This document shows positions 1 through 9,124 of a stretch of 64,000 bases of DNA, piece by piece. Under the pieces are notes generated by a model, which saw only the letters and a program-made list of their open reading frames with translations, was not told the DNA's origin and did no database searches. The stretch comes from Phytoactinopolyspora mesophila (lineage in GTDB: Bacteria; Actinomycetota; Actinomycetes; Jiangellales; Jiangellaceae). The stretch is from assembly GCF_010122465.1 (NCBI RefSeq), contig NZ_WLZY01000003.1:62001-126000 (forward strand), given 5' to 3'. A program made the translations under genes and the position numbers. Each line of letters begins with the position of its first letter. Within the stretch, counting starts at the first letter, position 1.

Positions 1-718
1 TGTCGATCATGGTCAGCGCCCGGATGGTGTTGACCGCATGCGGGTAGAGGGCGCTCTGCTTCGGGTGCTGCTCCAGGCCCTCTTCCACGATCAGCGGGCG
101 ATTCTGCGCGTAGAACACCTCGATGACCTGATCGAGATCCTTTTCTTCGCCGTTGACGGTCCAGCGGTGCTCGGAAAGCCGTTTCACCGCGAAGATGTTC
201 TTCCCCTCCGCACCGGAGAGAACCTTGAAGAACACCTGTTGCGCGACCCGGAGCCGGTCCAGATACTCGGGTAGTTCAACCCGCTCCTCACCTGGGAACC
301 GATGCACCGCCCGTCGCCAGTACACCCCGAGCAACTCCGCGGAACGGATGTCCATGGTGCCCAGCAGCAGATGAGTGGTGAGCTTGTTGTTGATGACGTC
401 CTGAAGCCGCTCGTGCACCATCCGCTTGGTGCGGTACACGCGCTGCAGATCGGACACATACTCAGCGGGATCGTTGTGACCAAGGTCGTACAGGACCGCG
501 CTCCGGGACAGGAAGCCCTTCAGCCACCACCGGGGCCGTCGTAGCCGCAACGGCGCGTCCCACTCCCGCTCCTTCTTGATCAGCTTGCGGATCGCGGTCC
601 AGCGCATCCGCCCGGCGCGGTACCGGTGCCGAGTCCGTTTCGGCAGCTTGCGAACCCGGCGCGCAGCAACGCGAGCCCGTCCACGCGCCCATGTGAGCCC
701 CGTGCCAACTCTGTTCAT
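1..718 (-). CDS. Sugar-transfer associated ATP-grasp protein (partial, C-terminus beyond the left edge)
   Basis: The first 239 residues are visible; the rest lies beyond the window. The N-terminus is basic (residues 1-70). The later part carries an ATP-grasp-like core: a lysine near residue 165, the glycine-containing stretch GAEGKNIF (169-176), VEEGLEQH (211-218) and NTIRALT (230-236). This pattern is typical of the ATP-grasp family found in polysaccharide clusters (ATPgrasp_ST), thought to ligate a carboxylate to an amine or sugar. It is the last visible gene of a leftward operon, 34 bp after the glycosyltransferase gene. The ATG at 718 is chosen because no in-frame alternative precedes it. 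Family assignment is by motif recognition; the substrate is unknown. Confidence 0.75.
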   Translation of the reverse strand, partial: MNRVGTGLTWARGRARVAARRVRKLPKRTRHRYRAGRMRWTAIRKLIKKEREWDAPLRLRRPRWWLKGFLSRSAVLYDLGHNDPAEYVSDLQRVYRTKRMVHERLQDVINNKLTTHLLLGTMDIRSAELLGVYWRRAVHRFPGEERVELPEYLDRLRVAQQVFFKVLSGAEGKNIFAVKRLSEHRWTVNGEEKDLDQVIEVFYAQNRPLIVEEGLEQHPKQSALYPHAVNTIRALTMID

Positions 719-752
719 CGTCCTACCTCAACGCGTCCCCGTGTGTGTGATT

Positions 753-3035
753 TCATGCGCGTCGTCGCGTCCGGGCCATTTCCAGGACGTCGAGAACCGC
801 GGCCGACGCGCCCGCCTGTCCCGCTGGTTCGATCGTACGGTCGATGTACACCACCGTGATCGGGTGGATGACCCGGCAGGTCTCGTCAACCCGGCGACGC
901 AGATAATCCTGCCATCCTTCTCCGTAGAGCGCGTTCCAGCCGGATTCAGGGACCAACGTCTCCAGAGTGACCCCGAACTCCACCGCTTCGTCCACCCACG
1001 ACGGCGGAGCCAACACGGCCGGACGGAACGCGGCCGACATCTGGGCACGTTCGACGACCGCCCGCAGCGTGGCAGCGGGGTCCACCTCTTCGCCGGTGAC
1101 GATGAGCAGCGCGACCGGCAGCCGGTCCGGCGCCGGATGGGTGATCGGCGCCCGCGCCGGCAACGTCAGATCGGCATCGCTCACCTCGAACAGCATCAAT
1201 CCCGACGACGGCGCCACCCGCTCGAGCATCTTGACCCGGCCACGCCGCAACGAACTCATCGTCCGCCGCGCCGCATGCCGCAGCCGCGTCGGAGCCTTCC
1301 GGCGGAGCCTGGCCATCCGGCCGCGCTGCGGAGCGGTCGCGGGTCGCCCCGGCGCCCGGAAGGTCACGGTCCAACCCTCCGGGAGCGGCCAGGCGGGTGG
1401 TTCGGCGTCGGTCGTATCGTCCTCGGTGGTCACCGGAGCCGGCCGGTCGGATACTGACGGCGAACCACGATGCACACGGACACGTTCGATGCTCACGTCC
1501 TTCACCGAACCGGTGACCACCTTGGCGTCCGGCCCGCCACCGTCGACGACGACGATCCGCGACGGCCGGTGCGTAGCCACGAGTCCGTCCAGGCGCAGTG
1601 CCAGGTACCGCCGCCGCTCCGCGGCGGAAAGCTCGGCCAAGCCCCACGGGAAGGTCTCCACCAAGACTTCGCGCCGCTCAACGGCTCCCGCGGCCCGGCC
1701 CGGCTTGGCGACGGTTGGGACATGTGCCACCTCGGCGGCTCGCCACGCCGGCACCACCACCGCACACGGCCCCTCCCCGGTGACGTGCCCAACAACACTC
1801 GGCAACACCGAGCCACCGGTGGTGTCCCACCGAACGTCGATGACCAGTGTGCGCGGCCCATCGGCATGATTCACCCTCGGCCGACGCTGCTCCTTGGGCT
1901 TCTCGGACGAGGCTGCGGATCGAGCCGTGCGGCGGCGGGTAGCAGAGGCACGCGGTGAGCCCGTTGCGCCCTCGGGAGCGCCGATGAGCTTCTCGACCCG
2001 CTCGATGTGCGTCTCGTAGCTGAACCGCTTCTGGGCCAGCTCCACTCCGGCCTGGGATCGCGCGGCGAAGGCATCCCAGTTGCCGTACAGGTCGTCGACG
2101 TATCGCCGCACGTCGGCCGGGGATCCGTACAGACATGCGCCGCCGAACAACGGCTCCAGATATGGCGGCACTATGGCTACGGCCCCGGCCGACAACGCCT
2201 CGAGCACGACTCTCCCGAACGCCTCGACCAGGCCGGGATGGTGAAAGTAGACGAAGAAGTCGATCGTGGCCAGAAAGTCACGGACCGGCACCGAGTTGAA
2301 CGGCAGGTCCACCCAGTTGGCCGGAATCCGGTCGAGGATCTGCGCCGGCGCGTCGGTGCCGCCGAGGATCCGCACGGAGTACCGCGGATCGTGCGGGTAC
2401 GCCGCCAGGATGTCGGACTTGTTGTCCGGCCATTTTGTCCAGTGTCCGCGGCTGTGCCGCCCGATCACCGGACGGTCGGACACGAAGCCAGTCCGCTTCA
2501 CCTGCGAAGCAGCGACGTCGATCACGTTCTCCCAGTCCCAGGGCAGCATCGGCAGCCAGCCCGCGTGCGACTCCAGCGACTGACGCACCCGGGGCCCGAT
2601 CGGCGCCCACGTGGCTTCCTTGCCCATGAGACGTTCGATCTGACGGTGGACATGACGGACGTCGTAGTACGGCTGTACTCCCCGGTCGTCTGACGCGACC
2701 TGGTTGACGGCAAGGATCACGTGCTCCGCGTCGAGCTGCGGCAACCCATGCGGTGGGTCGGTGAAGATGGTGGGATGTCTGGCCAGCAGGAGCCCAGCCT
2801 CCACCCGGTCAGCGCCGAGCACCAGCTCGGCCTTGCCCTCATCCAGTGCCTTACGCACCTTGGGGGCAAACGGGCGAGCTTTGCCCAGCACCGGCGACGG
2901 CAAGTGCAGGAGGCCGGTCCGGTATCCGGCTCGGTGTTGTGCCTCGATCTCTTCGACCACACTCGACGTGGTCCCGCCGGGGAAGCGGCCGTCAGTGGCC
3001 ATCAGGATGTCGAATCTCGTCGTTCTGCTTGTCAT
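753..3035 (-). CDS. Glycosyltransferase (GT4-like) fused to an unknown C-terminal domain
   Basis: The protein is 760 aa. Residues 1-355 resemble a GT-B glycosyltransferase: the C-terminal Rossmann half has ILGGTDAP (223-230), EAFGRVVLEA (271-280) and SAGAVAIVPP, the nucleotide-sugar binding region of GT4 enzymes. A low-complexity linker rich in Ala, Arg and Ser follows, then about 350 residues I do not recognise, containing a basic stretch and ending TRRRA. The ATG at 3035 is chosen over a longer reading from 3173 because AGAAGG lies five bases upstream and the longer form would overlap the preceding gene. It probably acts in surface glycopolymer assembly with its operon neighbours. A second catalytic domain in the C-terminal half is possible but unproven. 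Confidence 0.75.
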   Translation of the reverse strand: MTSRTTRFDILMATDGRFPGGTTSSVVEEIEAQHRAGYRTGLLHLPSPVLGKARPFAPKVRKALDEGKAELVLGADRVEAGLLLARHPTIFTDPPHGLPQLDAEHVILAVNQVASDDRGVQPYYDVRHVHRQIERLMGKEATWAPIGPRVRQSLESHAGWLPMLPWDWENVIDVAASQVKRTGFVSDRPVIGRHSRGHWTKWPDNKSDILAAYPHDPRYSVRILGGTDAPAQILDRIPANWVDLPFNSVPVRDFLATIDFFVYFHHPGLVEAFGRVVLEALSAGAVAIVPPYLEPLFGGACLYGSPADVRRYVDDLYGNWDAFAARSQAGVELAQKRFSYETHIERVEKLIGAPEGATGSPRASATRRRTARSAASSEKPKEQRRPRVNHADGPRTLVIDVRWDTTGGSVLPSVVGHVTGEGPCAVVVPAWRAAEVAHVPTVAKPGRAAGAVERREVLVETFPWGLAELSAAERRRYLALRLDGLVATHRPSRIVVVDGGGPDAKVVTGSVKDVSIERVRVHRGSPSVSDRPAPVTTEDDTTDAEPPAWPLPEGWTVTFRAPGRPATAPQRGRMARLRRKAPTRLRHAARRTMSSLRRGRVKMLERVAPSSGLMLFEVSDADLTLPARAPITHPAPDRLPVALLIVTGEEVDPAATLRAVVERAQMSAAFRPAVLAPPSWVDEAVEFGVTLETLVPESGWNALYGEGWQDYLRRRVDETCRVIHPITVVYIDRTIEPAGQAGASAAVLDVLEMARTRRRA

Positions 3036-3063
3036 GAGACCTTCTGCTACGTGGACGCGACCT

Positions 3064-3582
3064 TCAGTCAGGAGTTTGAGAGGTCTCGCGCCCCGCACCG
3101 CGCGACCTGGTGTTCCGACCGCGAATCTTTCCATATAGCGCCCGCATCGGCATGATCCGGTCGCCACGCCCACCGAGCCGGGCCCGGATTGGTGCGGGAC
3201 GGCCGGCGGCTGCGAGTAACTCCGAGATCCAGGCTTTTATCTGGTCGGTGCCCACCGAGGCGACCACCCGGACCCGTTCAGCTCCGAAGCGCCGCCTGGC
3301 CTCCTCGCCTACGTCGGGCTGGTCAGTCACGACATATCGACAGACGGCAGCCACTGGTGTATCGAGATCGTCGGCAGCTCCGGCCAGCAGGACCGAGGCG
3401 GTGCCGCGCCGCTCGCATTCGACGAGCACGTCGACGAGACCACCGGCCAGCTGGTCCGGTCCACCAGCTTCCTTTCCGACGATCAATACCAGCTCCGCCG
3501 CGGCGGAGCTGATTGCCGCCTCCGATCCGGCACCCTTCTGAGTGGATTCGTGGCCGAGAACCACATACTTCTTGCCCAACAC
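3064..3582 (-). CDS. Small hypothetical protein of the glycopolymer operon
   Basis: The product is 172 aa, soluble, with no signal peptide or membrane segment. It begins at GTG 3582, three bases after the stop of the asparagine-synthase-like gene, so translation is probably coupled. The middle part (about residues 25-120) alternates hydrophobic strands and helices in Rossmann-like fashion and recalls the N-terminal half of a GT-B glycosyltransferase, but no motif is decisive. The last 45 residues are basic and probably disordered. I do not recognise the family. Its position between an amidotransferase-like enzyme and a glycosyltransferase suggests an accessory role in the same pathway. Confidence 0.6.
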   Translation of the reverse strand: MLGKKYVVLGHESTQKGAGSEAAISSAAAELVLIVGKEAGGPDQLAGGLVDVLVECERRGTASVLLAGAADDLDTPVAAVCRYVVTDQPDVGEEARRRFGAERVRVVASVGTDQIKAWISELLAAAGRPAPIRARLGGRGDRIMPMRALYGKIRGRNTRSRGAGRETSQTPD

Positions 3583-3585
3583 GTC

Positions 3586-5265
3586 TCACCCACGCCCCAG
3601 TAGGGCGTCGATGCCCGAACCGTCGAGCACGTCCTCGTAATGATCGAGCCAGAGCGACAGGGTCGCCAGCCCCCGGATCAAATGCTGCGGGCGAGTGAGG
3701 TTCAAGTACTTCCTCCAGATATCGAGATCGGCGACAACGAGCTCGGGCGAGAGCAGCTGCCGCACGGGTTCACGAGTCACGATGTCGCGCAGGACCCGCG
3801 CGGCTTCTGCCGACGAGACGCGTCGTTGGTGCGGGCGTTCTTGCGGGGTGAGCTCAAGCGCCGTGGGCAGGTCAGCCAGTTGCGGCGCGAACGGCCGGAG
3901 CAGCTCCGGGTAGAGGCGGCCGTCGGCATGCTGCTCGGCCGGAATGGCCAGCGCGGCCCGGACCACGGCGTCGTCGAGGAACGGGGTCGCCACTGGTGTG
4001 GCCGAACTCAGCAGCCCGTAGGGTGCCAGGCTGATCCCGGGCAACGTGCGAGTCAGGTACGCGGTGAACGTGCTGCCGAAGGGGTGGTTCACCAACGGCG
4101 CGGCGACGGTGTCGAAACTTGCCCTGGTGCGTTCCCGGAGCTGCTCGACCACACGCGCATCCAAGATTTCTTCCGCACCGTGCAGGTACCTGGCCAGCCG
4201 ATCGAACCGGCGGTCGAGAATCGGGCGTTCGGAGTCCTCGTCCGGGAAAGCGCCCCCGACGAACAGCCCGCCGCCAAGACCGTCGAGCACCGTGCGCGAC
4301 GTTCCGGCCAGCGCCCGCGCCAACGGCACCAGCCACACGTGAAAGGACGTCTGGTAGTCGACCGACCGAGCGAAATGTTCGAGGTCAGCGCCGAAGTCGT
4401 CCCGGACCGGCGGCACGATCTCATGCTGGATCCCCAGCATCCCCGCAACTTTGGCAGCCACCAGCTCTTCCATGACCGTCCCGGTATCGGACGAGGTGGT
4501 CCACGCGGTCAGCTGCTCCGGCACCAGCCCGGACGCGATCGCCGTGAGCACCCGCGAGTCCCAGCCGCCGCTGAGCAGACAGGTCAGGCCTTGCCGCATG
4601 CCGAGTGCGGATACCGTCTCGGCCAGAGCATCCCGCACGGTATCGACCGAGGCGCCGGATACGGCGTCGACGTCCAACCACGGCCAGCCCGTCGAATTCA
4701 CCTCTGGAGCCGAGCCCGGCGTCACAGTGATCCGGCTCCAAGGCTGCATCCGGTGAATGCCGGCGAAAACCGTCCGGCCCCCCAACGGGCCGCCCGCCGC
4801 GAGAATGTGCGCCCAGGCGTCCCAGTCGGGCCGGGCTCCGCCGGCCTGGGTGCGAGCCAGAGGCTCGATCCGGGAGCAGAAGTGCACATGGGGATCTTTG
4901 TCCGGCGCGGAGCCGGCATCCATGTAGATCGGCACGGCACCCGATATCCCACTGTGGAGGCGGGCGGCACGGCTGTCGACCACAAGCGAGAACGCGTCGT
5001 GCTCCCGGGCTATCCGGGAGTCGTCCGGAGGCAAGCTGGCTGGCAGCGGTGTGGGAGACCACGAAACGCCGGTGTGCTGGTTCGCATCGGTGTCCGGCGC
5101 AGCCCACCGCACCGAGCCCGCATCCGCGCGCAACGCAGCGCCAGGCTGGTCGATGAGCCCACGGACACCACCCAAGACGTCCGACATGGCGTCGACGCGG
5201 CTTCTGTCACCTGGTCCTACACGTCCGCACATGCCGAGTGTGCGTCTGGATCGGTCGCCCTGCAT
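3586..5265 (-). CDS. Asparagine-synthase-like amidotransferase
   Basis: The protein is 559 aa. The C-terminal half has the PP-loop ATP-pyrophosphatase motif SGGWDS (232-237) and the helical end of the AsnB family, which adenylates a carboxylate and transfers an amine. The N-terminal third keeps parts of a glutaminase-like fold (FSLVVDSRA, VPIYM) but is short and degenerate. A Met-Cys-Gly triplet occurs at residues 12-14; a start there (5232) would place a cysteine at position 2, as in active class II glutaminases, but a GGAGGAGG stretch about 12 bases upstream favours 5265. It is the first gene of a leftward operon and divergent from the ATP-grasp gene at 5407. Similar degenerate AsnB proteins act in polysaccharide and peptide modification. 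The substrate is unknown. Confidence 0.75.
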   Translation of the reverse strand: MQGDRSRRTLGMCGRVGPGDRSRVDAMSDVLGGVRGLIDQPGAALRADAGSVRWAAPDTDANQHTGVSWSPTPLPASLPPDDSRIAREHDAFSLVVDSRAARLHSGISGAVPIYMDAGSAPDKDPHVHFCSRIEPLARTQAGGARPDWDAWAHILAAGGPLGGRTVFAGIHRMQPWSRITVTPGSAPEVNSTGWPWLDVDAVSGASVDTVRDALAETVSALGMRQGLTCLLSGGWDSRVLTAIASGLVPEQLTAWTTSSDTGTVMEELVAAKVAGMLGIQHEIVPPVRDDFGADLEHFARSVDYQTSFHVWLVPLARALAGTSRTVLDGLGGGLFVGGAFPDEDSERPILDRRFDRLARYLHGAEEILDARVVEQLRERTRASFDTVAAPLVNHPFGSTFTAYLTRTLPGISLAPYGLLSSATPVATPFLDDAVVRAALAIPAEQHADGRLYPELLRPFAPQLADLPTALELTPQERPHQRRVSSAEAARVLRDIVTREPVRQLLSPELVVADLDIWRKYLNLTRPQHLIRGLATLSLWLDHYEDVLDGSGIDALLGRG

Positions 5266-5406
5266 GGCTCCATCCTGCCTCCTCCCGCCGCGCATTCGCT
5301 CGCGACGGCAGCCAATCGGGCCGACTCCGGGCCGCATAGTCGGACAAAGCGGACAACTCTCAAATGGGTGACGTGGTTTTCCCATCTAACGGGGATGTAA
5401 TGTCAC

Positions 5407-7695
5407 ATGAAGATCTCGTCTAGACAACAATTAAGCAGCGAATTCATGACACACCACGAAGAGTCCAGCTCCGTGCAAACCGAAGACTCAACCCGGCCTC
5501 CGGAATTCGAAGTCCTGATCGGTGCCGCGCTTCATCAGCTCCGCCACCTCGAGCCACGAGCGTATGAACTCGATCACAAGGTCGCCAAACGCGAACTCGA
5601 TGCCGCGCTGATCGCCGACTCCGCCCGGCGCCGCGGCCTGGAGGTGCAGCGTCTCACCCGGCAGATGCAGATCATCAGAAGCGACTCACTCGCTGTCGGC
5701 TTCTTCCAGAACATGAGCTCGCCGCTCACCGCGCTCGACCGGGCAGCCACCAACAACAAGCTGCTCACCAAACGGATCCTGGCCGAGAACGGCATCCCAC
5801 TGGCCCGGGGTGAGGTCGCCACCAGTGTCGACGACGCTCTCGCCGCCTTTCACCGGATCGGTCCGCCCGTCGTGGTCAAGCCGATCTCGGGCAGCCATGG
5901 CCGCGGCGTGACCGTCAACGTGCAGGACGAAGGCGAGCTCAAGACCGCTGCTGGAGAAGCCTTCGAGCGCACCAACCGGCTACTGGTCGAGGAGATGATC
6001 TCCTCGATCGACCTGCGGGTGATGACCGTCGCCGGCCGCGCGGTGGCCGCGATGCTCCGCGTCCCCGCCAACGTGCTAGGCGACGGCGTGTCGACGATCC
6101 GAGAGCTGGCCGATCAGAAGAACGACGTGCGAGCCGGCAACGCATACCTTCGCCATTGCCCCATCACCATCTCACCTTTCACCGAACACCATCTCGCGCT
6201 GCGCGGGCTCACCCCGGACAGCGTGCCCGAAGCGGGTCAGCGAGTCTTCCTGCACTACAAAGCCAATCTGTCGTCCGGTGGCGACAGCTACGAGATCATG
6301 GACGTCGTCCACCCGGAGATCCTGCGGCTGGCTGAACGGGCGGCATCGTGCATCGAGAGCGCATACCACGCTGGGGTCGACATCCTGCTTGAACGATTCG
6401 ACGCCCCACCAGATGCGCAGTCATGCATCGTTTGTGAGATGAATCTCAACAACGAGATGCCCATCCACATCTACCCGTTGTTCGGAACCCCCAGCCCCAC
6501 TGGCGACGAAACGGTCGAGGGGTACTTCTTCCGGGCTAGCGAGCAACTCCAGGCCGAGCCGCGCCGGCTGGCAACCGAACCGCCCCGCGCCGTACCCGGA
6601 CCACCAACCGACGATGACGCCACCTCGATCGAGTTGCTCGAAGCACTGGCTGCCGCCGGGCCCGCAGAGCCCTCGAATGAATACCCCACCGAAGCCCACC
6701 GGAGCCCGCGACGGCTCGACCAGCACTACCTCGGGCAGGCTCTCGAACAAGCCGGGTTCGACAACGTCTCGTTCCAGGGCAAGCTGGTCCACGCCGTGGA
6801 ACATGATCGCGAGGTCGTGTTCGAGCGCAGTGGACGCACCATCTTCGCCACGGTGCTTTCCAGCAATCCCGCTGCGCTGCGATCGCTCCTCAGCATCGCC
6901 GGCTTACCCGGCCTGGCCCGGAAACGATTCGCCCTGGATGAGCTGCCGGCAGCCAAGAGTCTGATTGCCGGCACCCCTGGGCCGTGGCGGCTCCGGCCAC
7001 GCCCCCGCATCGACAGCCAGAGACAGAGCTTCCGGGTGGAAACCCCTTCGAGGCTCGAGCGGGTCTGGTCCGAGCTACCCGCCGGCGTCACTCATGTCTT
7101 CCTGGAGCAAGTGCCTACCGGGTCGGCCATGAGCGTCTTGATGATCAACGGAGCGCCTTCCGCATCGGTCCTGCTCAATCCACCCAGCGTGCTTGGTGAC
7201 GGCTCGACGCCGCTGGGTGTGCTGATCGACCGGAAGGTGGCCGCGCGCACAAACCACCCGTACCTCCGGCACGCTCCGATCAAGGACTCGTTGCTCAGTG
7301 ACGAGCGCCTGGCTCGAAAGCAGCTGAGCCGAGCCGACATCCCCGGCGCGGGCGAGGTGATCGGGCTGGCGCGCTCACCATTGATGTCGCTCGGCCCAGA
7401 CACGGTAGGTGTTCCCGGATGTCCCTATCCGGAACTCGCCGCGATAGCCGGCACGCTGCTGCAACTGATCGGCGCGTTGCCCATCGTCAGCATCACCTTT
7501 GCGCGTCGGCCCGGCTCAGATGCGGGCAGCCCAGCGTGGGTGGTGTGGGAGATCGACCCTGATCCTGAACTCGCCCAGTTCGCGTTCCCATGGGTGGGCG
7601 ACGTGGGTGAGATTTACCCGGCCGCCGCAGCGGCCCTGGCCGCTGGCCAGCGCTATCGTTTCTCACCGGACACCTCTGATGGGCCGACGCGCTAG
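5407..7695 (+). CDS. Cyanophycin-synthetase-like tandem ATP-grasp protein
   Basis: The protein is 762 aa. Residues about 95-360 form an ATP-grasp domain close to those of cyanophycin synthetase and GshAB: VVVKPISGSHGRG (156-168) supplies the ATP-binding lysine and glycine loop, and E344-x-N346 matches the metal-binding pair. Residues about 435-760 look like a second copy: NVLGDGVST and YLRHCPI of the first half recur as SVLGDGSTP and YLRHAPI. The second copy lacks a recognisable VVVKP lysine and the E-x-N pair, so it is probably inactive. There is no Mur-ligase domain, unlike cyanophycin synthetase (about 870 aa or more). The ATG at 5407 has a weak GGGGA upstream. Inferred role: amino-acid or peptide ligation onto a carboxylated acceptor. 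Confidence 0.7.
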   Translation: MKISSRQQLSSEFMTHHEESSSVQTEDSTRPPEFEVLIGAALHQLRHLEPRAYELDHKVAKRELDAALIADSARRRGLEVQRLTRQMQIIRSDSLAVGFFQNMSSPLTALDRAATNNKLLTKRILAENGIPLARGEVATSVDDALAAFHRIGPPVVVKPISGSHGRGVTVNVQDEGELKTAAGEAFERTNRLLVEEMISSIDLRVMTVAGRAVAAMLRVPANVLGDGVSTIRELADQKNDVRAGNAYLRHCPITISPFTEHHLALRGLTPDSVPEAGQRVFLHYKANLSSGGDSYEIMDVVHPEILRLAERAASCIESAYHAGVDILLERFDAPPDAQSCIVCEMNLNNEMPIHIYPLFGTPSPTGDETVEGYFFRASEQLQAEPRRLATEPPRAVPGPPTDDDATSIELLEALAAAGPAEPSNEYPTEAHRSPRRLDQHYLGQALEQAGFDNVSFQGKLVHAVEHDREVVFERSGRTIFATVLSSNPAALRSLLSIAGLPGLARKRFALDELPAAKSLIAGTPGPWRLRPRPRIDSQRQSFRVETPSRLERVWSELPAGVTHVFLEQVPTGSAMSVLMINGAPSASVLLNPPSVLGDGSTPLGVLIDRKVAARTNHPYLRHAPIKDSLLSDERLARKQLSRADIPGAGEVIGLARSPLMSLGPDTVGVPGCPYPELAAIAGTLLQLIGALPIVSITFARRPGSDAGSPAWVVWEIDPDPELAQFAFPWVGDVGEIYPAAAAALAAGQRYRFSPDTSDGPTR

Positions 7696-7822
7696 AAACC
7701 TGACACCCATCACGCGCACACTTACCTGACGGGTCAGACTTCGTCACGTTCGGATAGTCAGGCATAGTGGACGGCGCGATCGTCCCGCCGCCGGTGACGA
7801 TCCAACTCACGAGGAGGCAGAT
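7696..7822. promoter_or_regulatory. Leader of the nucleotide-sugar dehydrogenase gene
   Basis: This gap contains a small inverted repeat (CTGAC-GG-GTCAG, about 7727-7738) and ends with GAGGAGG seven bases before the ATG at 7823, an unusually strong ribosome binding site. I see no separate gene and cannot place a promoter with confidence. Confidence 0.35.
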
Positions 7823-9085
7823 ATGGCCGCAGAGCTCGCCGTCATCGGGCTCGGCTACGTCGGGTTGCCGCTGGCGCAGGAGGCAAGCCGGGCTGGACTG
7901 AAGGTGCTGGGGCTCGACGTTGCCCCGGATATCGTCGCCGGCCTCAACCAGGGCCGTTCCCATGTCGACGATCTCAACGATGAGGACGTCGCGGAGATGG
8001 TCGCCGCCGGTTTCGAGGCAACGACCGATCCCGCCGGCCTTGCCACCGCCTCCACCATCGTCATCTGCGTGCCGACGCCGCTGTCTGACGAAGGCGGCCC
8101 CGACCTGGCCGCGGTCACCAGCGCATCGGAGACCATCGCCGCACACCTTCGCCCAGGCATGCTGGTAGTCCTGGAGTCCACCACCTACCCGGGGACCACC
8201 GACGAGGTAGTCCGCCCCATCCTCGAACGCGGCGGGCTCGTCGCCGGCCAGGACTTCCATCTGGCGTTCTCTCCAGAACGCATCGACCCCGGCAACCCCA
8301 CGTACGGCCTGCGCAATACCCCCAAGGTGGTGGGCGGGCACACCCCGGCATGTACGGCCAAGGCCGCCGAACTCTACCGGCGCTTCGTCGACACCGTCGT
8401 GGAGGCACGTGGCACGAGGGAGGCCGAGACCGCCAAACTCCTCGAGAACACCTACCGGCATGTCAACATCGCGCTGGTCAACGAGATGGCCCGGTTCTGC
8501 CACGAGCTGGACATCGACCTGTGGGACGTGATCCGGCTGGCCGCCACGAAGCCGTTCGGCTTCAAAGCGTTCTACCCCGGTCCCGGCGTCGGCGGACACT
8601 GCATACCCATCGACCCGAATTACCTCAGCCACAATGTGCGGGCCCGGTTGGGCTACCCGTTCCGGTTCGTCGAACTAGCCCAGGAAATCAACGCCACGAT
8701 GCCGGGATACATCGCCCAGCGAATCCAGAACCTGCTCAACCAGGAACGCAAGGCACTCAACGGCGCGACCGTCCTGTTGCTTGGTGTCACGTACAAACAG
8801 AACATCGCCGACCAGCGCGAGTCGCCAGCCGTTCCGGTCGCGCGGCGGCTGATGTCACTGGGCGCCAACGTCGTGTTCCACGATCCCCATGTGCCGGTCT
8901 GGTATCTCGACGGGATGGCCTTGGACCGGGTGCCGGACCTCGATGCGACGCTGGCCGCCGCCGACATCGTCGTCATCCTGCAGGGGCACAGCGAATACGA
9001 GGGCGAGATGATCGCCAAAAAGGCGGCCAAAGTGTTCGACACCCGCGGCATCACGCCGCCGTCCGCCACCGTCGAGCATCTGTAG
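7823..9085 (+). CDS. Nucleotide-sugar dehydrogenase (UDP-GlcNAc/ManNAc dehydrogenase type)
   Basis: This 420-aa enzyme should oxidise C6 of a UDP-hexosamine or UDP-hexose to the uronic acid with two NAD+. The N-terminal Rossmann motif is GLGYVG (9-14). The catalytic region reads KLLENTYRHVNIALVNE (with K206) and GPGVGGHCIPID (catalytic C260), the pattern of the WecC/WbpA/TviB branch rather than of UDP-glucose dehydrogenase. GAGGAGG precedes the ATG. A second dehydrogenase of the Ugd branch lies at 20141-21451, so the locus can probably make two different uronic acids. The glycosyltransferase gene follows after 39 bp and is likely co-transcribed. Confidence 0.9.
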   Translation: MAAELAVIGLGYVGLPLAQEASRAGLKVLGLDVAPDIVAGLNQGRSHVDDLNDEDVAEMVAAGFEATTDPAGLATASTIVICVPTPLSDEGGPDLAAVTSASETIAAHLRPGMLVVLESTTYPGTTDEVVRPILERGGLVAGQDFHLAFSPERIDPGNPTYGLRNTPKVVGGHTPACTAKAAELYRRFVDTVVEARGTREAETAKLLENTYRHVNIALVNEMARFCHELDIDLWDVIRLAATKPFGFKAFYPGPGVGGHCIPIDPNYLSHNVRARLGYPFRFVELAQEINATMPGYIAQRIQNLLNQERKALNGATVLLLGVTYKQNIADQRESPAVPVARRLMSLGANVVFHDPHVPVWYLDGMALDRVPDLDATLAAADIVVILQGHSEYEGEMIAKKAAKVFDTRGITPPSATVEHL

Positions 9086-9124
9086 TCCACCTTCTGGGTT
9101 CGGCGCAGGGTAGGGTCTTCACCC

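Noticed and set aside
3640-5400. 586-codon open frame on the + strand opposite the asparagine-synthase-like gene
   Set aside because: Antisense artefact; the minus strand carries the PP-loop motif and family sequence.
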